A DNA stretch of 64,000 nt. It comes from Dipteronia dyeriana (Eukaryota > Streptophyta > Magnoliopsida > Sapindales > Sapindaceae). Within the stretch, counting starts at the first letter, position 1. Each line of letters opens with the position of its first letter. Position numbers and translations under genes: made by a program. Location of the stretch: NCBI GenBank assembly GCA_032871835.1, contig CM065298.1, forward strand, positions 12,901,096 to 12,965,095. The letters run 5' to 3'. Positions 1-10,591 of the stretch are shown piece by piece. The notes under the pieces were generated by a model. That model saw only the letters and a list, made by a program, of their open reading frames with translations, made no database searches and was not told the origin of the DNA.

Positions 1-1450
1 AAATAATTATAAGCAATCTAAAAATATTAATAGCAATATGTGCATCATCAAAAAATCTAAATGTAAGAATTCTTTTTTAAATAGTCCATGCACTATCCAT
101 ATATTGGCAAGTGACAACTCAAGTATGAATGCATTTGTCAATTATCACTCTATATGTCGGTATATACAGAAACATAACAATTATATTTTTCAAAATATTT
201 TCCCAATTTCCTTTTTTCTTTGTCATAAATGTTAGAAAATGTTTTTGTGAGAGTGGTTCTAGGAACACAACATGCTGCAGAATTTAATGCTCTTTGACAA
301 TAATTAATAAAACCAATATTTTCACAAAAACTAAATGTAAGTGTTCTACTGCAACCATTCTAGTTAACTCTTCTCAAAAAAATTCATCACTATATTTAAA
401 TAATTGTTGGTTAGAGGTAGTGAACCTAGAAATTTAGGTTTGTGAGCTCGATCTGGCTTGTGCATCTATATGCTTTCAATATGAGTCATATCTTATAGAT
501 TTTCTCCACTTAAAATACTTTTTTGCAGTAATTGTAAATTCTCTACAATGATTCCATCTGCTTGCGTTACTTTCTTCATATGGAGTACGAAGGGATCGGA
601 TTTTGGTTACTTCTGTAACTTCTCTTATGTACGTGGTTCAAATTCAAAACCTGGACGAGGATGAAGCATATTTTCTGATTATCTTGTCAAATGAGGGTTG
701 CATGGGGATTAGGTTTGGAAATTATAATAGGGAGATGACTGCGATGAGGAAAGTATAGGGATTGAGCATAGTCTAAGGCTTGCAAGAACTCATGATAAGC
801 AGTGTCGTCATAACCGACCTTATCAATGTTTGGCATGTGACCCTTAATTGCATTTCATCGAAATGGAACGCCTTGTACTGTCTCTACTTCCACTTGTCAT
901 TTAAAAAATTGAATTGTAAAAATCCTTGAAAAAAAGCGAAAAAAATTGATGAAAATAAATTGTTGGAATTAAATTTGAAAAATTTGTTGGAAATAATTTT
1001 TAGTTGAATAAAAAACTAATAACAAATGTAATTGTAAATAATAAATTATTAAAAACTAAAAATAAATGTAATTGCAAATCAAATAAATTATTCAAAACTA
1101 AGTAATTGACTGATTGAGATTTGAGAGAGAATTGGAAATTTGGAGAATTGAGAGTTTGAGACTTGAGAGAGAAATGAGAGTTAGAGATAGTTGTGAGAAA
1201 ATTGGACTGGGGAAATTGATTTTTTTGAGGGGGGGAGGGGGGGGGGGGGGTATTTATAGTGTTAACCGAAAATTCGTTCGGGATGAGAAATTCCAGTTAG
1301 CACCCTCAAGACCACTACCTCGGAGGTGGCGGTCGAGGTTAGTACCTTCGGTATCTGGTTTGTTCGTTTGATGATGGATATTAGGATAAATACTAACACG
1401 ATACGTAAAGGAAAATAGTATTGCTTTGTTTACAAAATGAATCACATATA
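1..1450. other. Intergenic AT-rich DNA, no gene seen
   Basis: No reading frame here resembles a known protein, and the short open frames are interrupted and of low complexity. The only distinct feature is a guanine run near 1229-1250. I see nothing else that can be annotated. Confidence 0.6.
1229..1250 (+). repeat. Poly-G tract
   Basis: A run of about 22 bases, all G except for one A. It follows a T-run. Such a tract could form a G-quadruplex and is prone to length errors in sequencing. Confidence 0.85.
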
Positions 1451-2400
1451 TTGTACAAAAATCACTCAAATACTCTCAATCTCTGTTGGGTACAATGGGT
1501 GTGATGGCTTCGTGCCTATCGAGAAGTAGATAACGATGGTAGCCGTGTTCTACGAACAAAATTTAGGCTAAAGTAAACTCTCTTACTGTATGTCTCTTAT
1601 TCTATTTGTTGTTTAACTTCTTCTTTTTTCTACTTGTGTATGCTCGGGCGTATTTATACACAGTCCAACTAGGTTAAACTCGTGATTCTCCCGCAATTAT
1701 TTCCTCAATCGAATCCCTCCTTATCAGGCCGAGATCCTTTATTTATATGTCATTGACTTTGATAACGGATTCGAGAATATCTTGGAAAGAGATAAGTTTG
1801 TTTCCTATTTGAATTCGATGACTTGGCCTGTATGCACGTAGTGGTTTGATGTTTGTTAGAGTGTAAATATGATCCTGTGTTCTGTCATGGTGGGATGCCT
1901 CATGGAGGTCACCGAATATGGTGTTTGCTTTCTTCGAAGGACGAGGTAAATTATGCTCTTGTCTTAGTATTATGAGCATGATTTGACCTTTCCAGGTCCC
2001 TTTGGAGCTTGAAATGATCACGTTGGTGCTCTTTAGTGATAACGGAGCTTCTGCGAGCTTCCTTCTACCTGCCCAGATGGATTCGATTCTTTCCTTGGCA
2101 AAACGGAGTGATACTGTAGTACGAACTCGATGCCCTTATAGGTCTCTTTATGCATCTGGAGAAGATAGCGAGCTTCTGAGGAGGTCGCGAGGTATTTCGA
2201 CCTTGTGAAGCCTAGGTCGTCTTGGATTGATCTTGCTTCGGGTTCCTATTTCGATGTAAAGAGCTCGATTTGATCATGTCGAGCTTCACCTAGGGTGTTC
2301 CTAGGGTGTGACGACCTCATCTTGCTTCTGCGGGATCGTACAGTAGCTCGACCCCCGGTATAGTGTTGGAGTAATCTCGGATTTAGACCCCGACTAGGAG
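1450..2400 (-). mobile_element. Possible LTR-retrotransposon fragment
   Basis: This stretch is richer in GC than its neighbours. On the minus strand it carries a TATA-like box (TGTATAAATACG, about 1650-1662) of the sort found in plant LTR promoters. A TG-starting segment begins near 1483. I could not find a matching second LTR, a primer binding site or a target duplication, so boundaries and class are uncertain. No protein domain was recognised. Confidence 0.3.
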
Positions 2401-2519
2401 AGTGAAAATTTTATTTTTGGTCCCTAGCCAGATTTGGCTATTAACATATAGAAAAGAAAAAGAAAAAGAAAACGAGTCATTGGGCCGCCAACGGTTACAA
2501 CATTTTTTTTTAAAAAAAA

Positions 2520-2715
2520 ATTAAAGAAAATCAGGGACTGAAACTGACGGTTCTAGAACCAGGACCGAATCGGCGGTTCCAGTCCGGTTCTGGATTTTTT
2601 GGAACCAGAACTGGAACCTCCCTTGTTCCGATTTCTGAACCGATTTCGGTTCGGTTCCATGGTTGGAACCGAACCGACGTCATGTCTAAGAGCAACTCCA
2701 ATTAAGAGAAATTCT
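2520..2715. repeat. GC-rich GGTTCC-type interspersed repeat
   Basis: A compact segment built from repeated GGTTC/GAACC words on both strands, ending in an AGAGCAACTCCAAT-like motif that resembles MITE termini. It looks like a small non-autonomous DNA transposon or fragment. No clean target duplication was found. Confidence 0.35.
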
Positions 2716-3139
2716 ATTCCTCCTTGGTTAGGTAACTGAAAGGTAGACTCTTACAAACTTCCGCCTATTGAGGAGTTCAAGGTTTCACCTTCAGATAGCA
2801 ATTTCAGATGGGTTAGTCATTTGGCAATTTCGTAACCCAATATATATATATTTTCATCCTCGGCATTTTTTTTTACTTTAAATCTGTTTCAGTTCTTGAT
2901 TAACCAGAAAAACAAATTAAGTAATAGAGATGGATAGCTTATTACTTATCAATATTTTTACCCTTTTTTTTGAAATATATTAGTATCTTTTAAATTAGTT
3001 AGTTTTGCCCTTATTGGTTGTAATATAACATTTTAATAAAAAATGGGTCTGAAAATCATTTTCATGGGTGACAATATTTATGTCGTAGGAAAAAAGGTTG
3101 TTCTGTTTTAACTTTCCGCACATGAACAGCACACTGCCA
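2716..3139. other. Intergenic, no gene seen
   Basis: AT-rich sequence with poly-T stretches and no recognisable coding or repeat structure. Confidence 0.5.
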
Positions 3140-3490
3140 GGACCAGGAGCGGCTCTGTTTTATCAGATTCACTGACCACATCTACCATTAACTTAAGGGA
3201 CATGCTCATTGGCGGTGCGTGGTGGACACATGACATATTCAAACAACAGCTAATTAGAAAGGAAGTTACCGAGCCAGCGTCCACAAGCTGATGTAGGTGC
3301 TATAAGCTAGCAAGCAAACGTGAGGAATCTCGGAACTGGCAAAGGCCTCTTATGGTCTCTCAGGTTTGAATTCACTCCAAGAATACCTATTGAAACTCAC
3401 CTCTTCTTTGGACACATCTAGGTTCTGTTCACTTTATTGATTTGGAGCCCTTGATAAATCCATCTAATTGTTGTTTTCATTTTCTGTACC
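3140..3490 (-). repeat. Copy of CNL 3'-flanking sequence
   Basis: By eye this aligns with 36830-36990 and 38770-39010, the DNA downstream of the two block-B CNL copies. Shared words include the run around CATACC(C)ATTGAA and the GACACATC segment. It is probably what is left of the 3' noncoding exons of another resistance-gene copy. Confidence 0.45.
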
Positions 3491-3497
3491 CAAAAGT

Positions 3498-4235
3498 GTT
3501 GAGGATTTTGAATCGATGATCGTGGAATTGTCATGTCTAATATATACCCATAACTCATAGCAATTAATAACGTCTATAGCAGAAAAATAGATAAGAGAAA
3601 AATAAGTCAATCACAACACAAGATATACATGGAAAACTCAAATCGGGTAAAAAATCACGGGCCGTCAGGACGACAGAGAAAGTTCCATATATGATAAATT
3701 GTTACAATCATATATATTCCATGATTCTCTCTCACACATCAACCCTAAACCACGCTTACATGATCCTCAAGAAGAAACCCCTAATATCCCTTAGGTCTCC
3801 CCTGAATATCACCTACGGATCTCTATCTTGATCCATGATATTCCCTTAGATCCCTTCCCGGATATTCCCATGGATCTCTCATTCGGTTCTCTCCACTCTC
3901 TGATATTACATGGTGTTCTTTTTGCTCCACACAAAATAACCTAGATACAAGGTTATATTTATATTAGTTATAAGGAGTTTAAGATAAAAAAAAAATCATA
4001 CTCATAAACGTACAAGAATTACTTGTATGATATTATTACATTTTCCCAGTTTCAATTCAATTATTCATATATTCAGGGTATATAAATGTAATTTATCATT
4101 GATGTCCGTTTCACTTCTATCAGCTTTTATAAATTTATAGAAGTTCAGGGGGTTAAGTGTCAAGAAAAAAAATCCAGGGGATACTATGCAACTTCGCTAT
4201 AAGTTTAGAGGGCATCGGTGCTATTATCCCTTATC
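3498..4235 (-). mobile_element. LTR-like insertion in CNL 3' flank
   Basis: Sequence starting TGTTGAGG interrupts the CNL 3'-flank homology. It includes a segment (about 3600-3670) that resembles the R region of plant copia LTRs read on the minus strand, and a minus-strand TATA-like stretch near 3955-3965. No coding domain or target duplication was found, so this is a tentative solo-LTR or LTR fragment. Confidence 0.3.
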
Positions 4236-4930
4236 GGAATGAAGAAACTTGAAAAAAAAAAAAGAATACAATGACTAGATTGTCAAAGATTTGAGTAACC
4301 AAACCATACCTATGACAGAATTTTCAAATTCAAACCATACCTATGGCAGAATTTTATAAGATGCATAATGCCCATTCCTTGACTATGTGAACTTTGAGTC
4401 ATTGAAGTGCATGAATCTTCAAAGAAATAATCCACAAATTACGTCTTCGGAAAAGATCAGAACAAGAAAACAATAAGATCATGGCCTAATCTACCCCTGA
4501 TTAAAAAATATCTGATTTCATGGGAGCATACCTATTGAAACTCTTCCTATCAGGCGGGCAAGACTTGTTGTCCACAATTGCCCAAATCACCAACTTTGAT
4601 TTCTCAAGAATTAATATTGGGCTTGCCCTCGGACTTTGCTTTTGAGTTGGATATGAGACTTGGGCTTAACTCTTGGGCTTAGGTCTTCAAAACTCAAAAA
4701 TTTGATTATTTTTCAAAATCCATGTAATTCCATCGAAATTCTAAAACACTTAAATAACTTTAATTAAATAAAAATAAATAAATATGATATAAAATATGGA
4801 CTCAAATCACTTGTCTAAAATGATTCTTCACTTCCTTCCTTTCCCAAGATAATTCTTCCCTTTCTTCCTTTCCCAAGATCCAAAATGGTAATCCACCCAA
4901 AGAATGTACCCTGCACTAAAATAAGAAAAT
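4236..4930. other. Intergenic with weak CNL-flank similarity
   Basis: No gene seen. The part near 4490-4560 shares short words with the CNL 3' flanks at 38.9 kb. The rest is AT-rich and unassigned. Confidence 0.4.
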
Positions 4931-4936
4931 AAAGTT

Positions 4937-5002
4937 TAGAGATTTCAATTTGGAAAAGCAGTAACAACAGATAAAGATGATGACAACCGAGTAATGCCAT
5001 TC
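4937..5002 (-). pseudogene. Tiny CNL leucine-rich-repeat relic
   Basis: These 66 bases align with 39763-39820, part of the LRR-coding region of CNL copy B; both contain GAGATTTCAATTTGG and GTAATGCCAT. No open frame survives. The relic sits next to a copy of the 5184-6381 repeat, just as the LRR fragment at 37.4-38.0 kb sits next to its copy of that repeat, which supports a shared origin. The functional gene would have encoded a cytosolic immune receptor. Confidence 0.5.
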
Positions 5003-5037
5003 TGTTCTTCAATATCTGAGAAGGGTTTTTTTCAGGT

Positions 5038-5105
5038 TCAGGAAAACTAGGAAAACTAGGAGATCTAGGAGATCATGATCAGGAAAACTAGGAAAACCGA
5101 GTAAT
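5038..5105 (+). repeat. Short tandem repeat, AGGAAAACT type
   Basis: Several nearby copies of AGGAAAACTAGG and AGGAGATC words, in a degenerate tandem arrangement. Confidence 0.6.
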
Positions 5106-5183
5106 TCTGATTCTTTTTATTCAATGTATTTCAAGTATATTAACTTGTATTAAAAGTACTAACCTAGTCAAATGTTGTCTTGC

Positions 5184-6381
5184 CTTTGAAAGACTCAGAA
5201 TTTGCATTCCAACCAAAGATGCTACGCATTTACCTGCATTAAAAATAAACTATTTGACAAAAAATAAAATAACTAAAAATATGGAGATAAATCTTAAACA
5301 AAACAAAGACAATCTTTTAATTTTAGTGTTTATTTTCCCCAAGCCACAGCCTCAACAAGAAGCCATCTGTTTGCTCTGTTTCTGGTCAGAGGGAGTAACT
5401 TACATGGAATTGTATGTAATCGTGTCTACCATTAACAAGGCCAATTGTGTAGCTTGTGTAAACTTGTCAAGACCAAGAAGTGTGCATTACACATGATTAC
5501 ATCTTTGGCATGAAACAGAGCGGATCAACTGTACGGTATAAAATCATTTGACAGAAAATCAAATTAGATTCTATCTAAACATTTGAAAGATAGCTTGTTA
5601 AAAATGAAGTAATCAACAATACCTGATGATAGATATCAATATTTATAGTCACACACCATCGTATGTCATTGATTCTTCAAGACATACAAGAAAATAATAT
5701 CGAAAGTTTGAATAGGCATCGATCGCTTGACAACTCATTCTTCATTGTTAGAATCCACCGGTGGAATGTGAAGGAAGGACGCTAAAGTGATGGAAGTAAT
5801 AAGATCAACACACCATATCTAAAATTTCTTTAGATTGACACTAATCTGAAAATATAATATCTAATGCCTGAACTTGGCTTTCTGTAAAAAAATAAAAAGA
5901 AAGCAAAATTTTTGAGTTAAAGACCAGCTTACCATCATAACCTAAAAAGTTTAGATAATGAAAAGCAGATTTGGTATCAATAGAAGAAAAAAACCATGAC
6001 CATGAGCTACCAATTGGGGTGACCAAAAATAATGTATAACTGCCACAAAACAGAGATACGAGTCACGCTATTATGGTGCATAATTTATAAACGAGGTAAA
6101 ATACATAACAGCGTGAGACATTACAATAAAGCAATTACCGTAAAGCATGACAAACATTGGGAAGAATTGCAGTCATTAACTAGAAAATGAACTAAATAGT
6201 CTTAATTTATGTATTAAATGTGAAATGTCGACATTGGCTTGGCTTAGTCCCCAAGTTTGCTCACTTGACCTTTTTAGAGCGTCTCCAATGTTATGATAAA
6301 TCAGTGTGTTAATACTAAAATTTTAAAACAGAATGTAAAATTCTTTCTCCAATGTAGTGTCAAATATCGTGTCAAATTTGA
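5184..6381 (-). repeat. Duplicated 1.2-kb segment R1, copy 1
   Basis: Aligns end to end with 15852-17032, and in part with 32980-33240 and 37985-38500. The last 390 bases (5992-6381) appear identical to 16643-17032, while the first 800 differ often. The segment always lies beside CNL or PSI1-like remnants and is probably noncoding flank of the resistance genes. Its right end carries the first ~100 bases of the MITE that is complete at 16928-17376. Confidence 0.85.
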
Positions 6382-7229
6382 TTCAAAACTTATAAAGAAA
6401 AGGAAGAAGGCTTAAAAGAAGTATAGTTGAAAATTGTGATTGCTCGGGTTGAAAAACAAAATTGGGATGACGAGCCACATACACACACACGCTCATATGT
6501 TGAAATATATTCTCTTTAAATCAAAAATTCCATATGATAATCGGTTTGACCTAGATTTGAAAAGCTTTTGATGGATATGAGTTGAAATGGTTTGCATGTT
6601 AATATCACAATTGCTCTTTTTATATATACTTGTAGCATTCTACACACACACACACATATTTTCTCATTGTGTTTGATTCATTAACAGTGAGAGATTATTT
6701 TTGAGATATTAATGAAAATCTATGATTTTCTTTTTGACTTTGAAAAGTAATGATATTTTTTTCTTATTACATGAAATGTGTGATTCTATGATTTTCTTGT
6801 AGCTTAGTTTGTTTAACTTAGTTCTCAATGACTTTTTTTTTCTTAATATCTCATATTTTTTCTCATGCTTCCCTATTCTATTCCTTGACAAAAATAGGGA
6901 GAAAATGTGTCTCTCACCATGTATTACTTACTTAATTTTTTTTTCTAAGGGGGAGAATTCTTGTCTTAGTGGGAGAAAATGGATTTTTTTTTAGTTTATA
7001 TGAAATTAAGTATTCGTCAAGAACCTACATGGAATAAGGGGATTTGATGAGCAAACTCTACCCACAGAATTCTACCAGGGAGGAAACGAAGAAAGACTTG
7101 ATCGGTTCCCTTTACTATTTTGTTTTAGCGTCATAGCAACTTTGGATATTTCCTTAGTTTTACAGCACAAATGATTATAAGCACTTTCCATGTTAAGAAA
7201 ATGTAAAAGCAAAACTGAAATTTAATTAA
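6382..7229. other. Intergenic, no gene seen
   Basis: AT-rich DNA with (CA)n microsatellites near 6482 and 6645. The open frames on both strands are lysine/phenylalanine-rich and look random. Confidence 0.5.
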
Positions 7230-7439
7230 CAGATTTCTTTGTTTTTCTTTACAAATTGTAAGTAGGAGCAGTTCAGATTAGTGCAGCATGCTAACTACTG
7301 CAAAAACTACCAACAGTTTCACTATAGACTTAACAAAATAACAATAATACTATCCAAAAAATATATAGACAGTAGTCTGAATTTTTATAAAGAACAAATT
7401 ATAAAAATAGAATGAACACACTCGGGCTTAGACGTGAAA

Positions 7440-8790
7440 ACAAATTGAAGAATTTGACAATCAAATTGGCTAAAAATCTAGGATCTAGCTCGTCTATAAC
7501 ATCCAATAGGTTAGGATTTTCCGAATAAGGTCTTGCATTGATGTCTCTAATAGGAGAGTTCCCAGTGCTCCTTCTCAATGAGCAAACTATTTTGTTTCCC
7601 TTCTTTAGTATTGGAAAATCCCAACTTTTGCTTCTCCCCAGAACTGGTCTACTTGATCTACAAGCTTTGTCTAGCAAATTCCTTTCGTCTTCAGAGAGTT
7701 GTTGAGTCATGCGGGGTGGAGTGAAATTGTTAAGGGATTGATTTCGCTGCATCTTAGACCTCAAACCATTCCCTTATCGGTTAGGAAATGGGCAGACTGA
7801 GAAGGTAAACTGCAATCTCTATTCCCTTATTACGCTGATCAAACAGTAAACAATATCACCAAATCAAGGATGTGTTTATCAGTCTTGTGTTTGTCTGCGT
7901 GATATAGCGTTTGCACGCCTGCCGGGTTGATGTTTGTGGCTATGCTCTTGCCAAACTCATAACTGTCATACAAGTTAAAAATATGGTCAAACCTTATTCT
8001 GATGATGCAATGCACAAAATATTCAAAGAGAGAGAACCCACTGTTTGCCCATTCTCCAACCCAGCCAAAACCTTGATGTGCTCTATTGTTTTGCAACAAA
8101 AGGAAAAAGAAAACCATTCTTAGAACAAATAGAAAATTCTTAGAACCATAAAAAAAATCAATGCAAGAATTAACTCAACATAGTGGAACAAGCCACTGAA
8201 GAGTCTTCTCTAGAGATGGCAATTTGACCCGCACCCGCGGGCACCTGCCCGAACCCGACCCTGTAGGTCGGGTGTGGATAGATAATTTACAACTCGTGGG
8301 CCAGCGAACCCATTTAATGAAAAACCTAGGGGGTTCGCGGGCGGGTACGGGTTGGAAAAACAAACCCGCGGGTTGAACCCGCGAACATATAGAAAATTCT
8401 TAGAACCATAAAAAAAATCAATGCAAGAATTAACTCAACATACTTGGATGTATTTGTGGTGAGTGGAACAAGCCACTGAAGAGTCTTCTCCATATCTGCT
8501 TTGACCTGGAAAGTTGAGAGCCGAAGAAAGTACAGTGTACAGAAAAATTTATATTTCAAGCTAGCATGAAGCAAATACAACGGAAAATTACAAAAAAAGT
8601 TGCGACGAAATGATTTCTACGAAGTGTGTATGTTAAGTGAACAATTCTATAGAAAACATACCTCTTCCTTCGCATCAATAGACTGCAACCGTAAACATAT
8701 AGCTGTCTTTAACATTGGTTGACAATCTGTTATATAACAAGACCCTCATATTCAGGGGAAGGGATGTTGGACGTGATGATCCCTGATTTC
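7440..8790 (-). pseudogene. PSK SIMULATOR 1-like (DUF668) gene, copy A, degraded
   Basis: Read on the minus strand, fragments resemble the C-terminal part of plant PSI1-like proteins, which carry DUF3475 and DUF668 domains and act in phytosulfokine-related growth. About 8662-8770 matches the segment before the AKEE-type exon end. About 8443-8510 encodes VKADMEKTLQWLVPL. About 8037-8090 encodes AHQGFGWVGEWANSG. About 7855-7960 encodes YHADKHKTDKHILDL. About 7500-7765 encodes a tail with SEDERNLLDK and RPVLGRSKS. The acceptor before the MEKTLQW exon reads CGG where copy B has CAG, so splicing there is probably lost. A partial duplication and a GC-rich insertion (8131-8490) lie within the intron/exon junction. 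The N-terminal half is absent. Identification rests on remembered family motifs. Confidence 0.65.
8131..8490. repeat. Direct duplication flanking a GC-rich insert
   Basis: The sequence from AGAAAATTCT to GAGTCTTCTC occurs at 8131-8210 and again at 8391-8490. The second copy keeps 20 bases (about 8443-8462) that the first lacks. Between them, 8211-8390 is GC-rich and made of GGGTTCGGGT-like words, beginning TAGAGATGGCAA, a start common in plant hAT-type MITEs. No matching inverted end is visible at the right side, so the insert may be truncated. Confidence 0.6.
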
Positions 8791-8864
8791 ATATAATTTC
8801 AATTCAATTAGAATTTCAATCAGATTGATTACAAATATAGGAACATTTAATTACGAATGATAAA

Positions 8865-10555
8865 TGACAAGACCCATCCCGACTCCTCTCTCTTTAGTAC
8901 GAGGGAGGCCCTGTGGGCTGCCCCGACTCCTCTCTTGAGTATAAGGGAAACCCTATAGGCTCTATATTTTCTAGCATAATAAAAGGACTTTCTACTGAAA
9001 TCTCCATTCGGAAATACTTGTTTGAATCAAATAAAATTGAGGAGAATACTGGAGAGTACAAAATGTACATAATTATAATTTCTTTACATATATTTTCGTC
9101 CGTTACAAAAAGTTTATCAAAAATGACCGTTCGGACCAAAAACCGACAACTTTAAAAACTAAGTAACCAGTCATCCCGAGTGGGAAATGAAACAGGCAGA
9201 GTAGGCCGAATAGGCCATGTGGGCCGAGTAGGTCAAGTGGGCCGAGTAGGTCAAGTGGGCCGAGTAGGCCGAACAGACCGAGTAGAAATCCGACCACATT
9301 CTGACCATGCTACCATCCAGACCATCCCGACCATGCCTACCATCCCGACCATCCCGACCTCATATTTTTAAATATGTACATGAAAATTTAAAATGCATGA
9401 CTTTTATGCTTCATGATGTCATCGAGTGGCCCACCTCAAAACTTCTGAGTCCGCACAACCGAGCAGCTACCTGGATAAATATTTAAGAGTGAAAGGATGA
9501 GCGCTAATGCCCAGTGAGTGAATGAAAACTTTTAAAAAAACTTTTTTAAACCACTTTACCATAAGCATTCAGTAATACATGGTATAAGATAATATATCTA
9601 CTTTCGTGCTGAATAAACTGAATAAACTGAATGCTGAACAAGAATAAATACTTTATAAAATCTTAATCTGTACCAAATTCGTACCGGGGATATCCTCCAT
9701 ACGTAAGCCGAAATATATTCAGGCAAACGCAGTCATGAATAACTTCTGATCATACCCGAGCAGAGCGACTCAATTACTCTTTCTCTGGTCAATACTCGGG
9801 CAGAGCGACTCTCTGGTCATACAAGTGCAGAGCAACTCTATTACTCTTTCTCTGGTCATGCACATGCAGAGCAACTCATGACATACACATGTGTAGAACG
9901 GCCCCAAAAGCCAACCATAATCATAACTGGGGAAGTAAACATGGTGCCTTTATAGAAATCATAATATCTTCTTGATAATTCATAAAAATAATATACTGTT
10001 TCTAAATGCTAATATAAGCATAAATATATATTTTCGGCTCTCTGTATACTCACCATCAATCATAAAAAGCAATAAAAAGCTTAAAATGATTTGCAGCAAT
10101 TAAAGCATAAAACTGTAAACTTGAGTTAAAAACAAAACTGAAACTTAATTCACTCACAACTTAGACGTCAAGCTTATCTTTGACTGAGTATGCTAGGTTC
10201 CCTTCGTATTCTTTCCCTATCAATCACAAAATCCAATTAGAAACTGGATATCAAAGAAGAATCAACTGAAATCTGAAATTACGAGAGCTTCACTGACTTT
10301 TCTCTTTTCTTCTCTTTCCTTTCTTCCGCTTGATTCTACTGCTTTCTAGCTCTCACAACATTTATCCTCATATATATATACTTATGAAAGGACACAGCTG
10401 AAGTTGTGAGCTAATTAACCAAGCTCACAGCTGTCTGTCAGCCATGCAGTTCACTTGGCTTACTCACTTGATGCCTTTTCTGCTTCACGCTTATCCCATT
10501 TTATTTTATTTTCAAATTGGGCCTTTCAATTGGGTCTGAAAAACTGGGTGTTACA
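8865..10555 (-). repeat. 3' LTR of the gypsy element
   Basis: On the plus strand it begins TGACAAGACCC and ends GGGTGTTACA, so in element sense it runs TGTAACACCC to GGGTCTTGTCA, with the usual TG...CA ends. Length is 1691 bp. Internal tandem repeats occur at 9190-9290 (GGCCGAGTAGGTCAAGT-like units), 9300-9360 (CCATCCCGACCAT units) and 9745-9895 (CAGAGCGACTC / TCTCTGGTCAT units). The left flank ATAAA could be half of a target duplication, but the partner was lost with the other LTR. Confidence 0.8.
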
Positions 10556-10568
10556 ATTCACCCCTCCA
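10556..10568 (-). other. Polypurine tract of the gypsy element
   Basis: On the minus strand GGAGGGGTGAAT stands directly before the LTR start TGTAACACCC. This is the usual site of plus-strand DNA priming during reverse transcription. Confidence 0.8.
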
Positions 10569-10591
10569 TATAAAAATTTCGTCCTCAAAAT

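Noticed and set aside
1114..1371. 85-codon frame containing a glycine run
   Set aside because: The run comes from the poly-G tract and the remainder has no family resemblance.
7839..8123. Overlapping frames on both strands at the PSI1-like locus, taken as separate small proteins
   Set aside because: The minus strand reads through PSI1-like exons and introns; the plus-strand frame is a shadow.
9180..9371. Repetitive GRVGQVGR-type protein
   Set aside because: It is the translation of LTR minisatellite units, and both strands are open for the same reason.
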